A stretch of DNA of 64,000 nucleotides from assembly GCF_004571025.1 (NCBI RefSeq), contig NZ_SPQT01000031.1, forward strand, positions 60,029-124,028, written 5' to 3'. Numbering within the stretch: position 1 is the first letter of the stretch; every line of letters starts with the position of its first letter. The DNA comes from Bradyrhizobium niftali. GTDB taxonomy: Bacteria > Pseudomonadota > Alphaproteobacteria > Rhizobiales > Xanthobacteraceae. The notes beneath the pieces are model-generated. The model was not told the origin of the DNA. It made no database searches and worked only from the letters and a program-made list of their open reading frames with translations. The position numbers were made by a program, and so were the translations under genes. Below are positions 17,031 through 28,437 of the stretch, one piece after another.

Positions 17031-17855
17031 ATGCAGGATGGCACTTCAGCACGACAGGAGATCGCTCTCCGCACCGGCGGTCGCGGTCGGCGGCCGGATT
17101 CAGCCCGTCTTCGTCGTCTCAATATTCTGGTCGGGGCGCTTTCGCTTCCCCTGTTCGTCGGCCTCTGGGAACTGGTCTCTCGTTCCGGGGCCGTCAACAT
17201 GGTGCTGTTTCCGCCGCCGACGGTGGTTGCCGCGGCGGTCCTTGAGTGGATACGAAGCGGACAGTTCCTGGGCGATCTGCTGGCCAGCCTCTTTCGCGTC
17301 ACCACGGGATTCATCGTAGGCGGCGTGCTCGGCATCCTGCTCGGTATCCTCACCGGCCAATTCCCTGTTATGTCGAGCCTGCTGTCCCCGCTATTCCATA
17401 TCCTCCGGCCAATTCCGCCGATTGCTTTCGTGCCGATCGTCATCCTCTGGTTCGGCCTGTCGGAGGCGGGAAAACTGTTCCTCGTCGTATGGGGCGTGTT
17501 CTTCACGGTTTGGCTGTCGACCCACATCGGCGTGCAGAAGGTCGACCGCGGCCTGATTCGGGCGGCGTTGATGCTCGGCACGCCCCGGCGGCAGATGCTC
17601 CAGGAGATCGTGCTGCTCGGCGCACTTCCCTACATCGTGGTCGGGTTGCGCACCGCCGTCAGCATCTCCTTTTACACGCTTGTCGCGGCCGAACTTGCAG
17701 GCACTTTCGCCGGCATCGTCTACAGGATCGAGATTGCGCAGCAGAATTTGCAAACCGGCCAGGTCATGGGCGGGCTCGCAGCGCTCGGGTTGGTTTCGTT
17801 CATCGCAGACCGGCTGTTTTCGGCTCTTGCGGAACGTACTGTCTGGTGGCGTTGA
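17031..17855 (+). CDS. ABC transporter permease, NitT/TauT type (274 aa)
   Basis: Inner-membrane permease with six predicted helices and the binding-protein-dependent transport EAA-like loop: IRAALMLGTPRRQMLQEIVLLGALPYIVVG. Family features include LFHILRPIPPIAFVPIVILWFGLSEAGK. The ATG at 17031 is 14 nt after the binding-protein stop; an in-frame GTG at 17007 overlapping that stop is an alternative. The stop overlaps the first possible start of the ATPase (TGATG at 17853-17857), supporting one operon. Confidence 0.88.
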   Translation: MQDGTSARQEIALRTGGRGRRPDSARLRRLNILVGALSLPLFVGLWELVSRSGAVNMVLFPPPTVVAAAVLEWIRSGQFLGDLLASLFRVTTGFIVGGVLGILLGILTGQFPVMSSLLSPLFHILRPIPPIAFVPIVILWFGLSEAGKLFLVVWGVFFTVWLSTHIGVQKVDRGLIRAALMLGTPRRQMLQEIVLLGALPYIVVGLRTAVSISFYTLVAAELAGTFAGIVYRIEIAQQNLQTGQVMGGLAALGLVSFIADRLFSALAERTVWWR

Positions 17856-17875
17856 TGTCGGGAGCTCGATCGATC

Positions 17876-18715
17876 ATGAAACTCGCTCTGGCAAGTTCGC
17901 CCGCCTCGGTCGAATCGGCGCCGAAACAACCGGCCATTCAAGTCTCGAACCTGAGCATCGTTTTTGACTCCAACCGCGGGCAGACCATCGCGGTGGATCG
18001 CGTTTCCTTTGACGTGGCGCCTGGCGAGTTCGTTTGCATCGCCGGGCCGTCCGGCTGCGGCAAGTCGACGTTGCTCAACACGATCGCCGGACTGGAAGTG
18101 CCGTTTGAAGGCGACATCCTGGTCGAGGGCTCGCGTGTCTACAGCCCGCGACCCGATGTCGGCATGGTGTTCCAGCAGCCGCATCTTTTCCCCTGGAAGT
18201 CTGTCCGCAGGAACATCGCCCACGGCCCCAGAATGCTCGGGAAGTCCAGGACGGAAGCGAATGCCATCGCCGACGACCTGATCGCGATGGTCGGTCTCAA
18301 GCGTTTCGCCGACGCCTATCCGAACACGCTGTCGGGCGGCATGCAACAGCGCGTGGCGATCGCGCGAGCGTTGGCCAATCAGCCCCGCGTGCTGCTGATG
18401 GACGAGCCCTTCGGGGCCCTCGACGCGCAGACCCGGGCGGTGATGCAAGACAATCTGCTGGAGCTGCGCGACCGGATCAAGGCGACGATCGTGTTCGTCA
18501 CGCACGACATCGATGAAGCCATCGTGCTGGCCGACCGCGTTCTCATCATGAGCGCGGGACCCGGCCGCATCCTGCGCGAAGTCGCGGTCAAGCTGCCGCG
18601 CCCGCGGTCGAGTTATGTCATGGTCGAGCCAACCTATCTCTCCCTCAAGAAGGATTGTCTCGACGTGATCCGCGCCGAAGGGCTGCGGGCGTTCAATCAG
18701 TCGGACGCGAGCTGA
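17876..18715 (+). CDS. ABC transporter ATP-binding protein, NitT/TauT type (279 aa)
   Basis: The cytoplasmic ATPase for the preceding permease. Walker A is GPSGCGKST, Q-loop VFQQPHLFPW (typical of the SsuB/TauB/NrtD family), signature LSGGMQQRVAIARAL, Walker B VLLMDEPFGALD, and switch His in VFVTHDIDEA. I report the ATG at 17876. The in-frame ATG at 17855, which overlaps the permease stop, would add 7 residues and is equally possible. The C-terminal ~35 residues extend beyond the core, as in many family members. Confidence 0.9.
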   Translation: MKLALASSPASVESAPKQPAIQVSNLSIVFDSNRGQTIAVDRVSFDVAPGEFVCIAGPSGCGKSTLLNTIAGLEVPFEGDILVEGSRVYSPRPDVGMVFQQPHLFPWKSVRRNIAHGPRMLGKSRTEANAIADDLIAMVGLKRFADAYPNTLSGGMQQRVAIARALANQPRVLLMDEPFGALDAQTRAVMQDNLLELRDRIKATIVFVTHDIDEAIVLADRVLIMSAGPGRILREVAVKLPRPRSSYVMVEPTYLSLKKDCLDVIRAEGLRAFNQSDAS

Positions 18716-18797
18716 TCGCCCGGAACTCGGACATCGCCCGCAGCGCGCTGGCATGGTTCTTGAATAATCGTTGCCGGGTCTCACCGTGGAGCCGGCG

Positions 18798-19523
18798 ATG
18801 CACAGGGCGAATAGCGCGATAGCGGCAGGCGTGATGCTGGCCGAGTCGGACAATCTCGTCAGGCCGCTGCCCGGCTTGCTGGATGGTCTCAACCGGGCTG
18901 ATTGCAATCGGTTGCGTGCGATCGGACGCGAGAAGGCCCTGGAAGCCGGCCAACTGGTTTGGTCTCAGGGCGACACACAGGCCGGGATCTACCTGATCAG
19001 CGAGGGACGCATCCGCAGCTACTATGCGGCGCCGTCGGGGCGCGAGGTCACGCTCGCCTACTGGTTTCCCGGCAACTTCGTCGGCGGCCCCGACATATTC
19101 GGAACGGGCCCGCACATGTGGACATCGGTTGCGGCCGAACGCAGCCGGTTGACGTTCATGCCCGGACCGGCGCTGCGGCGGCTTGCGCTGGAATCGCCGG
19201 CGATCGCCGTCGCCCTGCTGGATGCCCTGGCATTCAAGGCGCGATGCTATTCGGCGATGGCCCAGATGCTCGGGACGCGCTCGGTGACCGAGCGGCTGCA
19301 TAGCCTGTTGATCTTCCTGTCGCACGTCTACGGCGTGAAGCGCGGCGATGAGATCGTCGTCGGAATGCCGTTTACCCACGGCGATCTCGCCAATCTCATC
19401 GGATCCACCCGCCAATGGGTGACGGTACAACTCGCGCGGCTTCAGGAGGAAGGCGTGATCAGGTACGACAGATCCGTGATTTCGATCCTGGATCTTTCGA
19501 CGCTCGCACAGCAGGCGGAATAA
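18798..19523 (+). CDS. Crp/Fnr family transcriptional regulator (241 aa)
   Basis: N-terminal cyclic-nucleotide-binding-like beta roll (QLVWSQGDTQAGIYLISEGRIRSYY, YWFPGNFVGGPDIFGTG), a long dimer helix and a C-terminal winged helix with THGDLANLIGSTRQWVTVQLARLQ as recognition helix. There are no Fnr-type N-terminal cysteines, so it does not look like an oxygen-sensing iron-sulfur regulator. GGAG at 18788-18791 sets the start at 18798; a TTG at 18771 extends the frame but lacks support. It follows the transporter by 82 nt and may regulate it. It converges with the amidase gene, with 1 base between the stops. Confidence 0.87.
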   Translation: MHRANSAIAAGVMLAESDNLVRPLPGLLDGLNRADCNRLRAIGREKALEAGQLVWSQGDTQAGIYLISEGRIRSYYAAPSGREVTLAYWFPGNFVGGPDIFGTGPHMWTSVAAERSRLTFMPGPALRRLALESPAIAVALLDALAFKARCYSAMAQMLGTRSVTERLHSLLIFLSHVYGVKRGDEIVVGMPFTHGDLANLIGSTRQWVTVQLARLQEEGVIRYDRSVISILDLSTLAQQAE

Positions 19524-19524
19524 T

Positions 19525-20910
19525 TCAGCCGCCAGACTTCAATTCGAACGCCGCATTGCCTGCGTTGGCCTCGAACCGCCGCGCCAGTCCGATGAGCCCG
19601 CGATCATGCCACGCCGGCGCCAGCAGGGTCACGCCCATGGGCATGCCGTTCGGCAATGTCGCGTTCGGAACCGCCACGCCGCAGAGATCGAGAAGATTGG
19701 CAAAGTACGAGTAGTAGCCGAGGCGATTGTTGAGGGTGATCGGATCGCGATCCATCTCCTCCAGTGTGAACGGCCGCGGTGCGGTCGGGACCACCAGCGC
19801 ATCGATACCAGCAAAGATCGCCTCGGCGTCGCGGCGAAGTCGGTGCAACCGGTGAATGGCACCAAACGTGTCGATCGCTGAATAGCCGGCGGCTGAGCCC
19901 AGCACGGTCCTCGTGACATCAAGCAGGGAGCCGGAATCGATGTCCATGAGCGAAGCGATGGCCGAGTGCCGCTCCGCGACCCAGGGTCCGCTGAACATCA
20001 ACTCCCCGGCCTGGCGGAACGGGGCGAAGTCCACCTCGATCGCGGTCCCTCCGATCCGCGTGAAACGCTCGCAGGCGCGCTCATAGAGCTCGCCGCATTC
20101 CGGCATGCCGAAGCATTCGAGATCGGCGGACGCGATGCGGCCGAACCGGAACGATGGCGCCGTCCCTGTGGCGAAAGAAGCGGCCCTGGGCAAGCGGCTG
20201 TAGGGGTCTTCGAAATCGAACCCTTCGATGATGTCGATGATCGCCTCGCCGTCGCTGACGGTATTGCAGAACACCGAAACGCAATCGATCGTCGGGCAAT
20301 TCGGCACCAGCCCGCGCGATGACACCAGCCCAACGGTCGGCTTGATTCCGACGATGTTGTTGAAGCCGGCAGGTATGCGGCCGGACCCGCCGGTATCGGT
20401 GCCGAGCGCGAACGCGACGTGCCCGGCCGCCACGGCGACCGCGGACCCGGAACTGGAGCCGCCCGAAACATAGCGCGCATCGGCAACCGACGCGCAGGGG
20501 CCATAGGGCGAACGCGCGCCGGACAGGCCCGTGGCGAACTGATCGAGATTGGTCTTTCCGAGGCAAATTGCGCCGGCCGCGGTGAGGCGTTCGACGCTGT
20601 GCGCGGAATGCCAGGGCGCGTAGCTGAACGCCGGGCATGCGGCCGTGGTCGGCATTCCCTCGACATCGATATTGTCCTTCACACCGAAGGGAATGCCGAG
20701 CAGCGGAAGATTTTCGCCCGTCCGCGCGCGTGCCACCAGCTTGCGGCATTCTTCGAGCGCCTCCTCCCGCGGGCGGAGATAGATCCAGCAATTGCGGTCG
20801 CGCTCGGCCTCGATCCGGTCGTACGCCGCTTCGATCGCCTCCAGCACCGAGGACGAATTCCTGGCGATGGTTTCGTGATTTGTCCTGGAGCGCGCGACAG
20901 ACTGACTCAC
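19525..20910 (-). CDS. Amidase-signature enzyme, allophanate hydrolase-like (461 aa)
   Basis: Ser-cisSer-Lys amidohydrolase. Catalytic Lys is K78 (GVKDNID), the cis-Ser lies in GGSSSGSAVAV (about 152-153), and the nucleophile is S176 (GTDTGGSGRIPAG). ARSPYGPC and NIVGIKPTVGLVSSRG are characteristic of the allophanate hydrolase/AtzF branch, which hydrolyses allophanate to ammonia and CO2; other amides remain possible. The C-terminal AtzF extension domain is absent. The start is GTG at 20910, preceded by AAGGAG. It sits next to a NitT/TauT-type importer and a Crp regulator, suggesting uptake and hydrolysis of a nitrogen source. Confidence 0.83.
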   Translation of the reverse strand: MSQSVARSRTNHETIARNSSSVLEAIEAAYDRIEAERDRNCWIYLRPREEALEECRKLVARARTGENLPLLGIPFGVKDNIDVEGMPTTAACPAFSYAPWHSAHSVERLTAAGAICLGKTNLDQFATGLSGARSPYGPCASVADARYVSGGSSSGSAVAVAAGHVAFALGTDTGGSGRIPAGFNNIVGIKPTVGLVSSRGLVPNCPTIDCVSVFCNTVSDGEAIIDIIEGFDFEDPYSRLPRAASFATGTAPSFRFGRIASADLECFGMPECGELYERACERFTRIGGTAIEVDFAPFRQAGELMFSGPWVAERHSAIASLMDIDSGSLLDVTRTVLGSAAGYSAIDTFGAIHRLHRLRRDAEAIFAGIDALVVPTAPRPFTLEEMDRDPITLNNRLGYYSYFANLLDLCGVAVPNATLPNGMPMGVTLLAPAWHDRGLIGLARRFEANAGNAAFELKSGG

Positions 20911-21024
20911 CGAATATCTCCTTCGCTAACCGGCAGGCGCGAAATTGCGGGAGCTCTGCATGGGCAACAAGCAATTAAGTGCTTCGCCCAAATGGTCGGC
21001 CGTATCAGGATATAGGCGGCTCAA

Positions 21025-21057
21025 AGAAAAAGGCGCCGTGCCAGAGGCACGACGCCC
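21025..21057 (-). terminator. Terminator of the Tim44-like gene
   Basis: On the minus strand the stem GGCGTCGTGCC / GGCACGGCGCC (one G-T pair, loop TCT) is followed by TTTTTCTTT. It lies 22 nt past the stop of 21080-22069. Confidence 0.82.
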
Positions 21058-21079
21058 TTGTTGTTCAATTCGCTCGAGA

Positions 21080-22069
21080 TCAGTTGGTCTGCTGGATCGC
21101 CGACAATTCCCACTGGCCGCCGGTGCGACGGGCGAACGTCCAGACCTCGGTCGCCTCACCCGGCTGCTCGCTGCCGGCAACCACCGCGCCGGTGTTGCGG
21201 TCGAGCGTCTTGTCGGTGAGCGCGAAGCGCAGCGCCACCGTGGCGTAGTCGGTCTCGCCCTCGCGCCAGGCTTCCGCGAGGTCGCCCTGCAACAGCTTCA
21301 CGTTGGTGACCTTGTTGACGACGTTGCGGGCGCGGTTCTGGCCGAGGTCCTGCTCGAAATAGGAGACCATTTCCGGCGTCGCGAGCGTGTGCAGCTTGGC
21401 CACGTCCTCGTTCGACCATGCGGTCTGGACATCGCCGAGCAGGCGCTCGAACGCTTCATAGTCATCAGGCTTGATCTCGAGCGGCGCGTTGTTGGCGCCG
21501 AAACCGAAGCCGCCAAGTCCGCCGCCAAGACCACCACCAAGGCCGCTGCGATAGGTCGGCTGCGGTCCGGGACCGGCACCCGCATCAGCGTTGGCATAGG
21601 CCGCCTGCGGCGTGTGGCGGCGCTGCCACCACGACATCGCCAGCCGCACCACGAACACCACGAGCACGATCTGGATGATCAGGCCCAGGATGGACGACAG
21701 GCCGCCAAGGCCACCGAACAGGCCGCCGCCGAACAGCATGCCGAGCAGGCCGGCGCCGAGGAAGCCGGCCGCGAGGCCGCCCATGAAGCCGCCGGCACGG
21801 CCGAACAGGCCGCCACGCGCGGGCGCGGCCGCGGCCGAATTCATGCCTGCGCCCGGCTGGGTGTAGGTGCGGTTGAACTGCGAGGTCGAGCCCGGCGCGG
21901 TCGTGGTCGACGGCGGCGCCGAATAGGTGCGCGAGCCGCGCGAACCCGACGACATGCCGCCACCGACGCGCGCGTCGGCGGACGAGATCGCCAGCGCTGT
22001 CGGCAGCGCAAGCGCCAGCACGACGGCGATTGTCTTGAAGAAACTGCGGGAGCGTTGCGAGAAATTCAT
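21080..22069 (-). CDS. Tim44-like domain protein with Gly-rich membrane region (329 aa)
   Basis: N-terminal signal/anchor (FFKTIAVVLALALPTALA) followed by a Ser/Gly/Thr-rich linker. Next is a glycine-rich hydrophobic stretch (GGLFGRAGGFMGGLAAGFLGAG with following helices through SILGLIIQIVLVVFVVRLA). The C-terminal ~130 residues (DDYEAFERLLGDVQTAWSNED through TEVWTFARR) match the Tim44-like fold used by membrane-associated proteins. The ATG at 22069 starts the signal segment. The function in bacteria is unclear; the mitochondrial relative helps protein import. It is monocistronic with its own terminator. Confidence 0.85.
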   Translation of the reverse strand: MNFSQRSRSFFKTIAVVLALALPTALAISSADARVGGGMSSGSRGSRTYSAPPSTTTAPGSTSQFNRTYTQPGAGMNSAAAAPARGGLFGRAGGFMGGLAAGFLGAGLLGMLFGGGLFGGLGGLSSILGLIIQIVLVVFVVRLAMSWWQRRHTPQAAYANADAGAGPGPQPTYRSGLGGGLGGGLGGFGFGANNAPLEIKPDDYEAFERLLGDVQTAWSNEDVAKLHTLATPEMVSYFEQDLGQNRARNVVNKVTNVKLLQGDLAEAWREGETDYATVALRFALTDKTLDRNTGAVVAGSEQPGEATEVWTFARRTGGQWELSAIQQTN

Positions 22070-22283
22070 GTTCGTTTCCCAAATCCCCGGCATGGGGACG
22101 TGTCCCTAAGATGGGCAGCCAGCGCGAAAAGTGAAGCCGGTTTCGGAACTTGTAGCTGCGGCCCTCAGTCGCGGGGATGTGGCAAAAGCCCATATTTGGC
22201 GGGGGTTTGGCCGGGCGCGCGCGCGCGGGGGGCCATGGTCGCCGGGTACCGGTGGCTTTAGGGCCAGAATTCCGCTTTTTCCT

Positions 22284-22401
22284 CGTCATTGAGCCCTTGG
22301 GTCAAAGCAATCCAGTCTGGTTCCGCGAGACAGTCTGGATTGCTTCGCGGAGCCTGTCATCGGGCCGCGCTTTGCGCGGACCCGTTGGCTCGCAATGACG
22401 G
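22284..22401. repeat. REP-like hairpin element, copy 2 (degenerate)
   Basis: Starts CGTCATTGAG and ends CTCGCAATGACGG. The internal CAATCCAG...CTGGATTGCTTCGC arms are recognisable but the element is longer (about 118 bp), with an extra GC-rich hairpin (GGGCCGCGCTTTGCGCGGACCC). Confidence 0.7.
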
Positions 22402-22432
22402 TGTTGGGACAATTGCGCGCTGCCTCCTCGAT

Positions 22433-22556
22433 GTCGTCCTGGCGAACGCCACCCATTACCCCAAGAGGCGGTTTGGCGAAGACTGGTCGTTCGGGATTGG
22501 CAGCGCGCGCAATCGATGGATCACGCGGTATGGGTCCTGGCGTTCGCCAGGACGAC
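22433..22556. repeat. Inverted-repeat element (GTCGTCCTGGCGAACGCC family)
   Basis: GTCGTCCTGGCGAACGCC (22433-22450) and GGCGTTCGCCAGGACGAC (22539-22556) are perfect inverted 18-mers around an 88-bp core. The element sits directly next to REP copy 2 in the 528-bp gap between the Tim44-like gene and cckA. I see no gene in that gap. Confidence 0.75.
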
Positions 22557-22597
22557 GGCGGAGATTGCCGCGCGGTGTGTGCATCCACGCGCAGCCC

Positions 22598-25183
<2,586 letters not shown>

Positions 25184-25337
25184 TTCAAGCTGGCACAGCC
25201 TGTCGGCAGAGAATCAACGCGCTATGGGGCGCGTGGGGTCCTCCCTGCCTGAATCGGACCCGCAGGCGCAAGGGCAGCAAGGGCGAAAGGTACGCTGATT
25301 CCCAGATTACGGCCATTTCCGGTACTTTTCGGGCATT

Positions 25338-26417
25338 TTATCCCCGCCCGGCGCCGAATCCGTGCTTCAGGCGCATGACGTAGCCGATGACCTCGGCGAC
25401 CGCATGGTAGTGCTCGGTCGGGATTTCCTGGTCGATGTCGACGGTGGCGTAGAGCGCGCGGGCCAGCGGCACGTTCTCGACGATGGGGATGGCGTGCTCG
25501 CGCGCGATCTCCCTGATCTTGAAGGCGAGATTGTCGACGCCCTTGGCGACGCAGATCGGCGCCTGCATGCCGCGCTCGTAGGACAGCGCCACCGAATAGT
25601 GGGTCGGGTTGGTGATGATCACGGAGGCCTTGGGAACCGCCGCCATCATGCGCTTCTTGGCGCGCTGCTGCCGCAGCTGCCTGATCTTGCCCTTGATGTG
25701 CGGGTCGCCTTCGGACTGCTTGAACTCTTCCTTGATCTCCTGGAGCGACATCTTCTGCCGCTGGAACCAGCTTCGGTACTGGAAGAAGTAGTCGCCTATG
25801 GCGATGATCGCGAGCGCCGCGACCACCGCGCCGAGCAGATGAATGGTCAAGCTGGTGGTGGCGCCGAGCATGGCGGCCGGATCGAGCCTGACCATCGCCT
25901 CCATGCGATGCCGCTCCGGCCACAGGATCGTGGCCATGACCGCGCCGAGCACGATCAGCTTGCCGAGGCCCTTCAGGAAGTTCGCGGCCGCCTGCTTGCC
26001 GAAGATGCGCTTGAAACCGGCCGCGGGCGAGAGCTTGCTGAACTTGGGCTTGAGGGATTCGGCCGACCAGACCAGGCGGTGTTGGAGCATGTTGCCGGCG
26101 ATGGCCGCCAGCACCAGCATCAGCAGGGGCACGCCGACCGCCGCGAGCACGGCGAGTTCGATCTGCTGCACCAGCGCGAGCAGGGCCCTGCCGTCGGTCT
26201 TGATCATCCAGGAATTGGCGAGCAGGTTGCGCATCGGCGTCACCAGCCCGCTGCCCACCGAGCCCGAGAAGGTCGAGACCACGAGCGTGCCGCCCGCGAT
26301 CATGAACCAGGTGTTGATCTCCTGGCTCTTGGCGACGTCGCCGCGTTCGAGCGCCTCGTCGAGGCGTTTTTGCGTCGGGTCTTCTGTTTGACTGTCTGGA
26401 TCGTTGTCTTCCGCCAT
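25338..26417 (-). CDS. flhB: Flagellar export gate protein FlhB (359 aa)
   Basis: Inner-membrane component of the flagellar type III export apparatus that switches substrate specificity from rod/hook to filament proteins. Four hydrophobic helices are followed by a cytoplasmic domain carrying the self-cleavage motif NPTH (N270-P271-T272-H273). TEDPTQKRLDEALERGDVAKS at the N terminus is typical. It lies 10 nt after fliR in the minus-strand export operon. A C-terminal extension past the conserved domain is short. Confidence 0.96.
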   Translation of the reverse strand: MAEDNDPDSQTEDPTQKRLDEALERGDVAKSQEINTWFMIAGGTLVVSTFSGSVGSGLVTPMRNLLANSWMIKTDGRALLALVQQIELAVLAAVGVPLLMLVLAAIAGNMLQHRLVWSAESLKPKFSKLSPAAGFKRIFGKQAAANFLKGLGKLIVLGAVMATILWPERHRMEAMVRLDPAAMLGATTSLTIHLLGAVVAALAIIAIGDYFFQYRSWFQRQKMSLQEIKEEFKQSEGDPHIKGKIRQLRQQRAKKRMMAAVPKASVIITNPTHYSVALSYERGMQAPICVAKGVDNLAFKIREIAREHAIPIVENVPLARALYATVDIDQEIPTEHYHAVAEVIGYVMRLKHGFGAGRG

Positions 26418-26427
26418 CGATCCCCCG

Positions 26428-27198
26428 TTACCTGAGCGGCATCATCTGGTGCATGACACCGATGAAGTAATCCAGAAATGTGCCCATCATCGCCGTGAGC
26501 ACCACGGCGAGCACCAGGAAGCCCACGAAGATCGACAGCGGCACGCCGACGAAATAGACCTGCATCTGCGGCATCAGCCGCGCCAGCACGCCGAGCCCGA
26601 TGTTGAAGACGAGGCCGAACACCAGGAACGGCCCGGAGAGCTGCAAGCCGAGGCGGAACGCGGCGGCGAAGGCGCGCGTCGCCAGCGAGGCGACATCGCC
26701 GCTCGACACGGTCTCGCCGGGCGAGAAGATCGCATAGCTGTCGTTCAGCGCCGCGATCACCAAATGATGGCTGTCGGTGGCGAACAGCAGCGTCACCCCG
26801 AGCATGGTCAGGAAGTTGCCGACCAGCACGCCCTGCTGTCCCTGCGTCGGATCGACCGAGGTGACGAAGCCGAGCCCCATCTGCTGCGCGATCACGGAAC
26901 CCGCGACCTGGAGCGCCGACAGCGTCACGCGCGCCGTTGCCCCCAGCACGATGCCGATCGCGATTTCATGCAGCATCAGCACCAGAAGCGGCGCTAGCGA
27001 GCCCATGTCGACCTGATAGGCGCTGCGATGCAGCGGCAGGATGATCAGCGTGAGCATGAGCGCGATCGACAGCTTCACCCGCGTCGGGATGTTGGTCTCG
27101 CCCAGGCCCGGCAGCAGCATCACCATCGCGCCGACCCGGGCGAAGACGAGCATGAAGGCCGCCGCAAGCGCCGGCAGCAGCGAGACGTCGATGCGCAT
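26428..27198 (-). CDS. fliR: Flagellar export protein FliR (256 aa)
   Basis: Multi-spanning inner-membrane component of the FliPQR export gate. About six hydrophobic helices; VFARVGAMVMLLPGLGETNIPTRVKLSIAL and the QMGLGFVTSVDPTQGQQ region are family-typical. The frame continues upstream through fliQ as shadow sequence; the ATG at 27198 is the natural start, 17 nt after the fliQ stop. Co-transcribed with fliQ and flhB. Confidence 0.94.
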   Translation of the reverse strand: MRIDVSLLPALAAAFMLVFARVGAMVMLLPGLGETNIPTRVKLSIALMLTLIILPLHRSAYQVDMGSLAPLLVLMLHEIAIGIVLGATARVTLSALQVAGSVIAQQMGLGFVTSVDPTQGQQGVLVGNFLTMLGVTLLFATDSHHLVIAALNDSYAIFSPGETVSSGDVASLATRAFAAAFRLGLQLSGPFLVFGLVFNIGLGVLARLMPQMQVYFVGVPLSIFVGFLVLAVVLTAMMGTFLDYFIGVMHQMMPLR

Positions 27199-27215
27199 AA
27201 TCCACGCATCTTGCC

Positions 27216-27479
27216 TCAGCCGCCGATGATTCGCGACGAGATCCGCAGCATGTGGGCGTGGAGCGCGTCGGCCATGAACGGCAGCGCCAACAGCATTGTG
27301 GCGAAGATGGCCAGAATCTTCGGCACGTAGATCAGCGTCTGCTCCTGGATCTGCGTCAGCGCCTGGAGCAGCGACACGATCACGCCGACCACGAGGCCGA
27401 CCACCATCAGGGGCGACGACACGATCACGATCGTCCAGATCGCATCGCGCGCGACGTCGAGGGTCTCGGGTCCGGTCAT
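27216..27479 (-). CDS. fliQ: Flagellar export protein FliQ (87 aa)
   Basis: A two-helix inner-membrane subunit of the export gate; 87 aa is the normal length. Motifs: AIWTIVIVSSPLMVVGLVVGVIVSLLQALTQIQEQTL, then FVPK-like IYVPKILAIFATMLL. It is separated from fliE upstream by a REP-like element, so fliQRB may have their own transcript or rely on read-through. Confidence 0.95.
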   Translation of the reverse strand: MTGPETLDVARDAIWTIVIVSSPLMVVGLVVGVIVSLLQALTQIQEQTLIYVPKILAIFATMLLALPFMADALHAHMLRISSRIIGG

Positions 27480-27542
27480 TGCAGAATTCCTTGTTCAAGC
27501 TTCATCCCCGCCACCGCGACGAGGAACCGATGCCCTCTTCCC

Positions 27543-27623
27543 CGTCATTGCGAGCGAAGCGACGCAATCCAGACTGCCGCTTGCGGAAAGATTCTGGATT
27601 GCTTCGCTACGCTCGCAATGACG
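27543..27623. repeat. REP-like hairpin element, copy 3 (between fliE and fliQ)
   Basis: CGTCATTGCGAGCGAAGCGACGCAATCCAG pairs with CTGGATTGCTTCGCTACGCTCGCAATGACG. It lies inside what is otherwise a continuous flgB-flgC-fliE-fliQ-fliR-flhB operon. Confidence 0.87.
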
Positions 27624-27647
27624 ATCGGGAGCGAGCAGGGCCGAAAA

Positions 27648-27956
27648 TCAGATCGGCATCTTCATGATGTCTTCATACGCCGAGATCACGCGGTCGCGGA
27701 CCGAGACCAGCGTGGAGACGGCAACGTCGGTGTCGGCGACCGCCGTCACCACGTCCATCACGTTGGCCTTGCCGGCGGCCATCGCCACCGTCTGCGCGTC
27801 GGACTTGCGGCCGGACTCCATGACGCTGCCGACGGCGTCTTTCAGGAGCGAGGCAAAGGACTGCCCGCTCGCTTCGCCGCCCTTGCCGGCGCCGCTGTTT
27901 TCCAGCACGCGGGCGAGATTGGCATAGGCGTTGGCTGCGATTGTCGGTGATGCCAT
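27648..27956 (-). CDS. fliE: Flagellar hook-basal body protein FliE (102 aa)
   Basis: Joins the MS ring to the proximal rod. The length of 102 aa is normal. The C-terminal half (FASLLKDAVGSVMESGRKSD and VSTLVSVRDRVISAYEDIMKMPI) shows the FliE signature near the C terminus. It follows flgC with a 16-nt gap on the minus strand; the operon order flgB-flgC-fliE is widely conserved. REP copy 3 follows it. Confidence 0.94.
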   Translation of the reverse strand: MASPTIAANAYANLARVLENSGAGKGGEASGQSFASLLKDAVGSVMESGRKSDAQTVAMAAGKANVMDVVTAVADTDVAVSTLVSVRDRVISAYEDIMKMPI

Positions 27957-27972
27957 GGCTCAAATGTCCTGT

Positions 27973-28398
27973 TCAGCTCTTGAGGATGTCGAGCGTGCGC
28001 TGGATCATCCGGCGCGTCGCACTGATGATGTTGAGATTGGCCTCGTACGACCGCTGCGCATCGCGCATGTCGGTCATCTCGACCACCGAGTTCACGTTGG
28101 GATATTTGACGTTGCCGGTCGCATCGGCGGCCGGATTGTTCGGTTCGTATTTGGTGCGGAAGTTCGACTGGTCGGGCTTGATCCTGCCGAGGGTGACGAC
28201 CTGCGCATCGAGCGTGCGGTCGAGCGCGGAGGAGAAGGTCGGCACCTTGCGCCGGTAGGGCTCGCCGCCTGATGTCTGCGACGTCGAATCCGCGTTCGCG
28301 ATGTTCTCCGAGATCACCCGCATGCGCCCGGCCTGCGCGCGCAGGCCGGAGGTCGCGATCGCCATCGAGCGGGCAAAGTCGCTGCTGTCATTCGCCAT
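27973..28398 (-). CDS. flgC: Flagellar basal-body rod protein FlgC (141 aa)
   Basis: Proximal rod component. The N-terminal rod signature (MAIATSGLRAQAGRMRVISENIANADST) and C-terminal NVVE-type motif (YPNVNSVVEMTDMRDAQRSYEANLNII) are both present. It lies 39 nt downstream of flgB. The protein is exported by the flagellar apparatus, with no cleavable signal. Confidence 0.96.
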   Translation of the reverse strand: MANDSSDFARSMAIATSGLRAQAGRMRVISENIANADSTSQTSGGEPYRRKVPTFSSALDRTLDAQVVTLGRIKPDQSNFRTKYEPNNPAADATGNVKYPNVNSVVEMTDMRDAQRSYEANLNIISATRRMIQRTLDILKS

Positions 28399-28437
28399 GA
28401 TGCGCCTCCTCTAGCTCTTCCGTTCCAGGATCATGCT

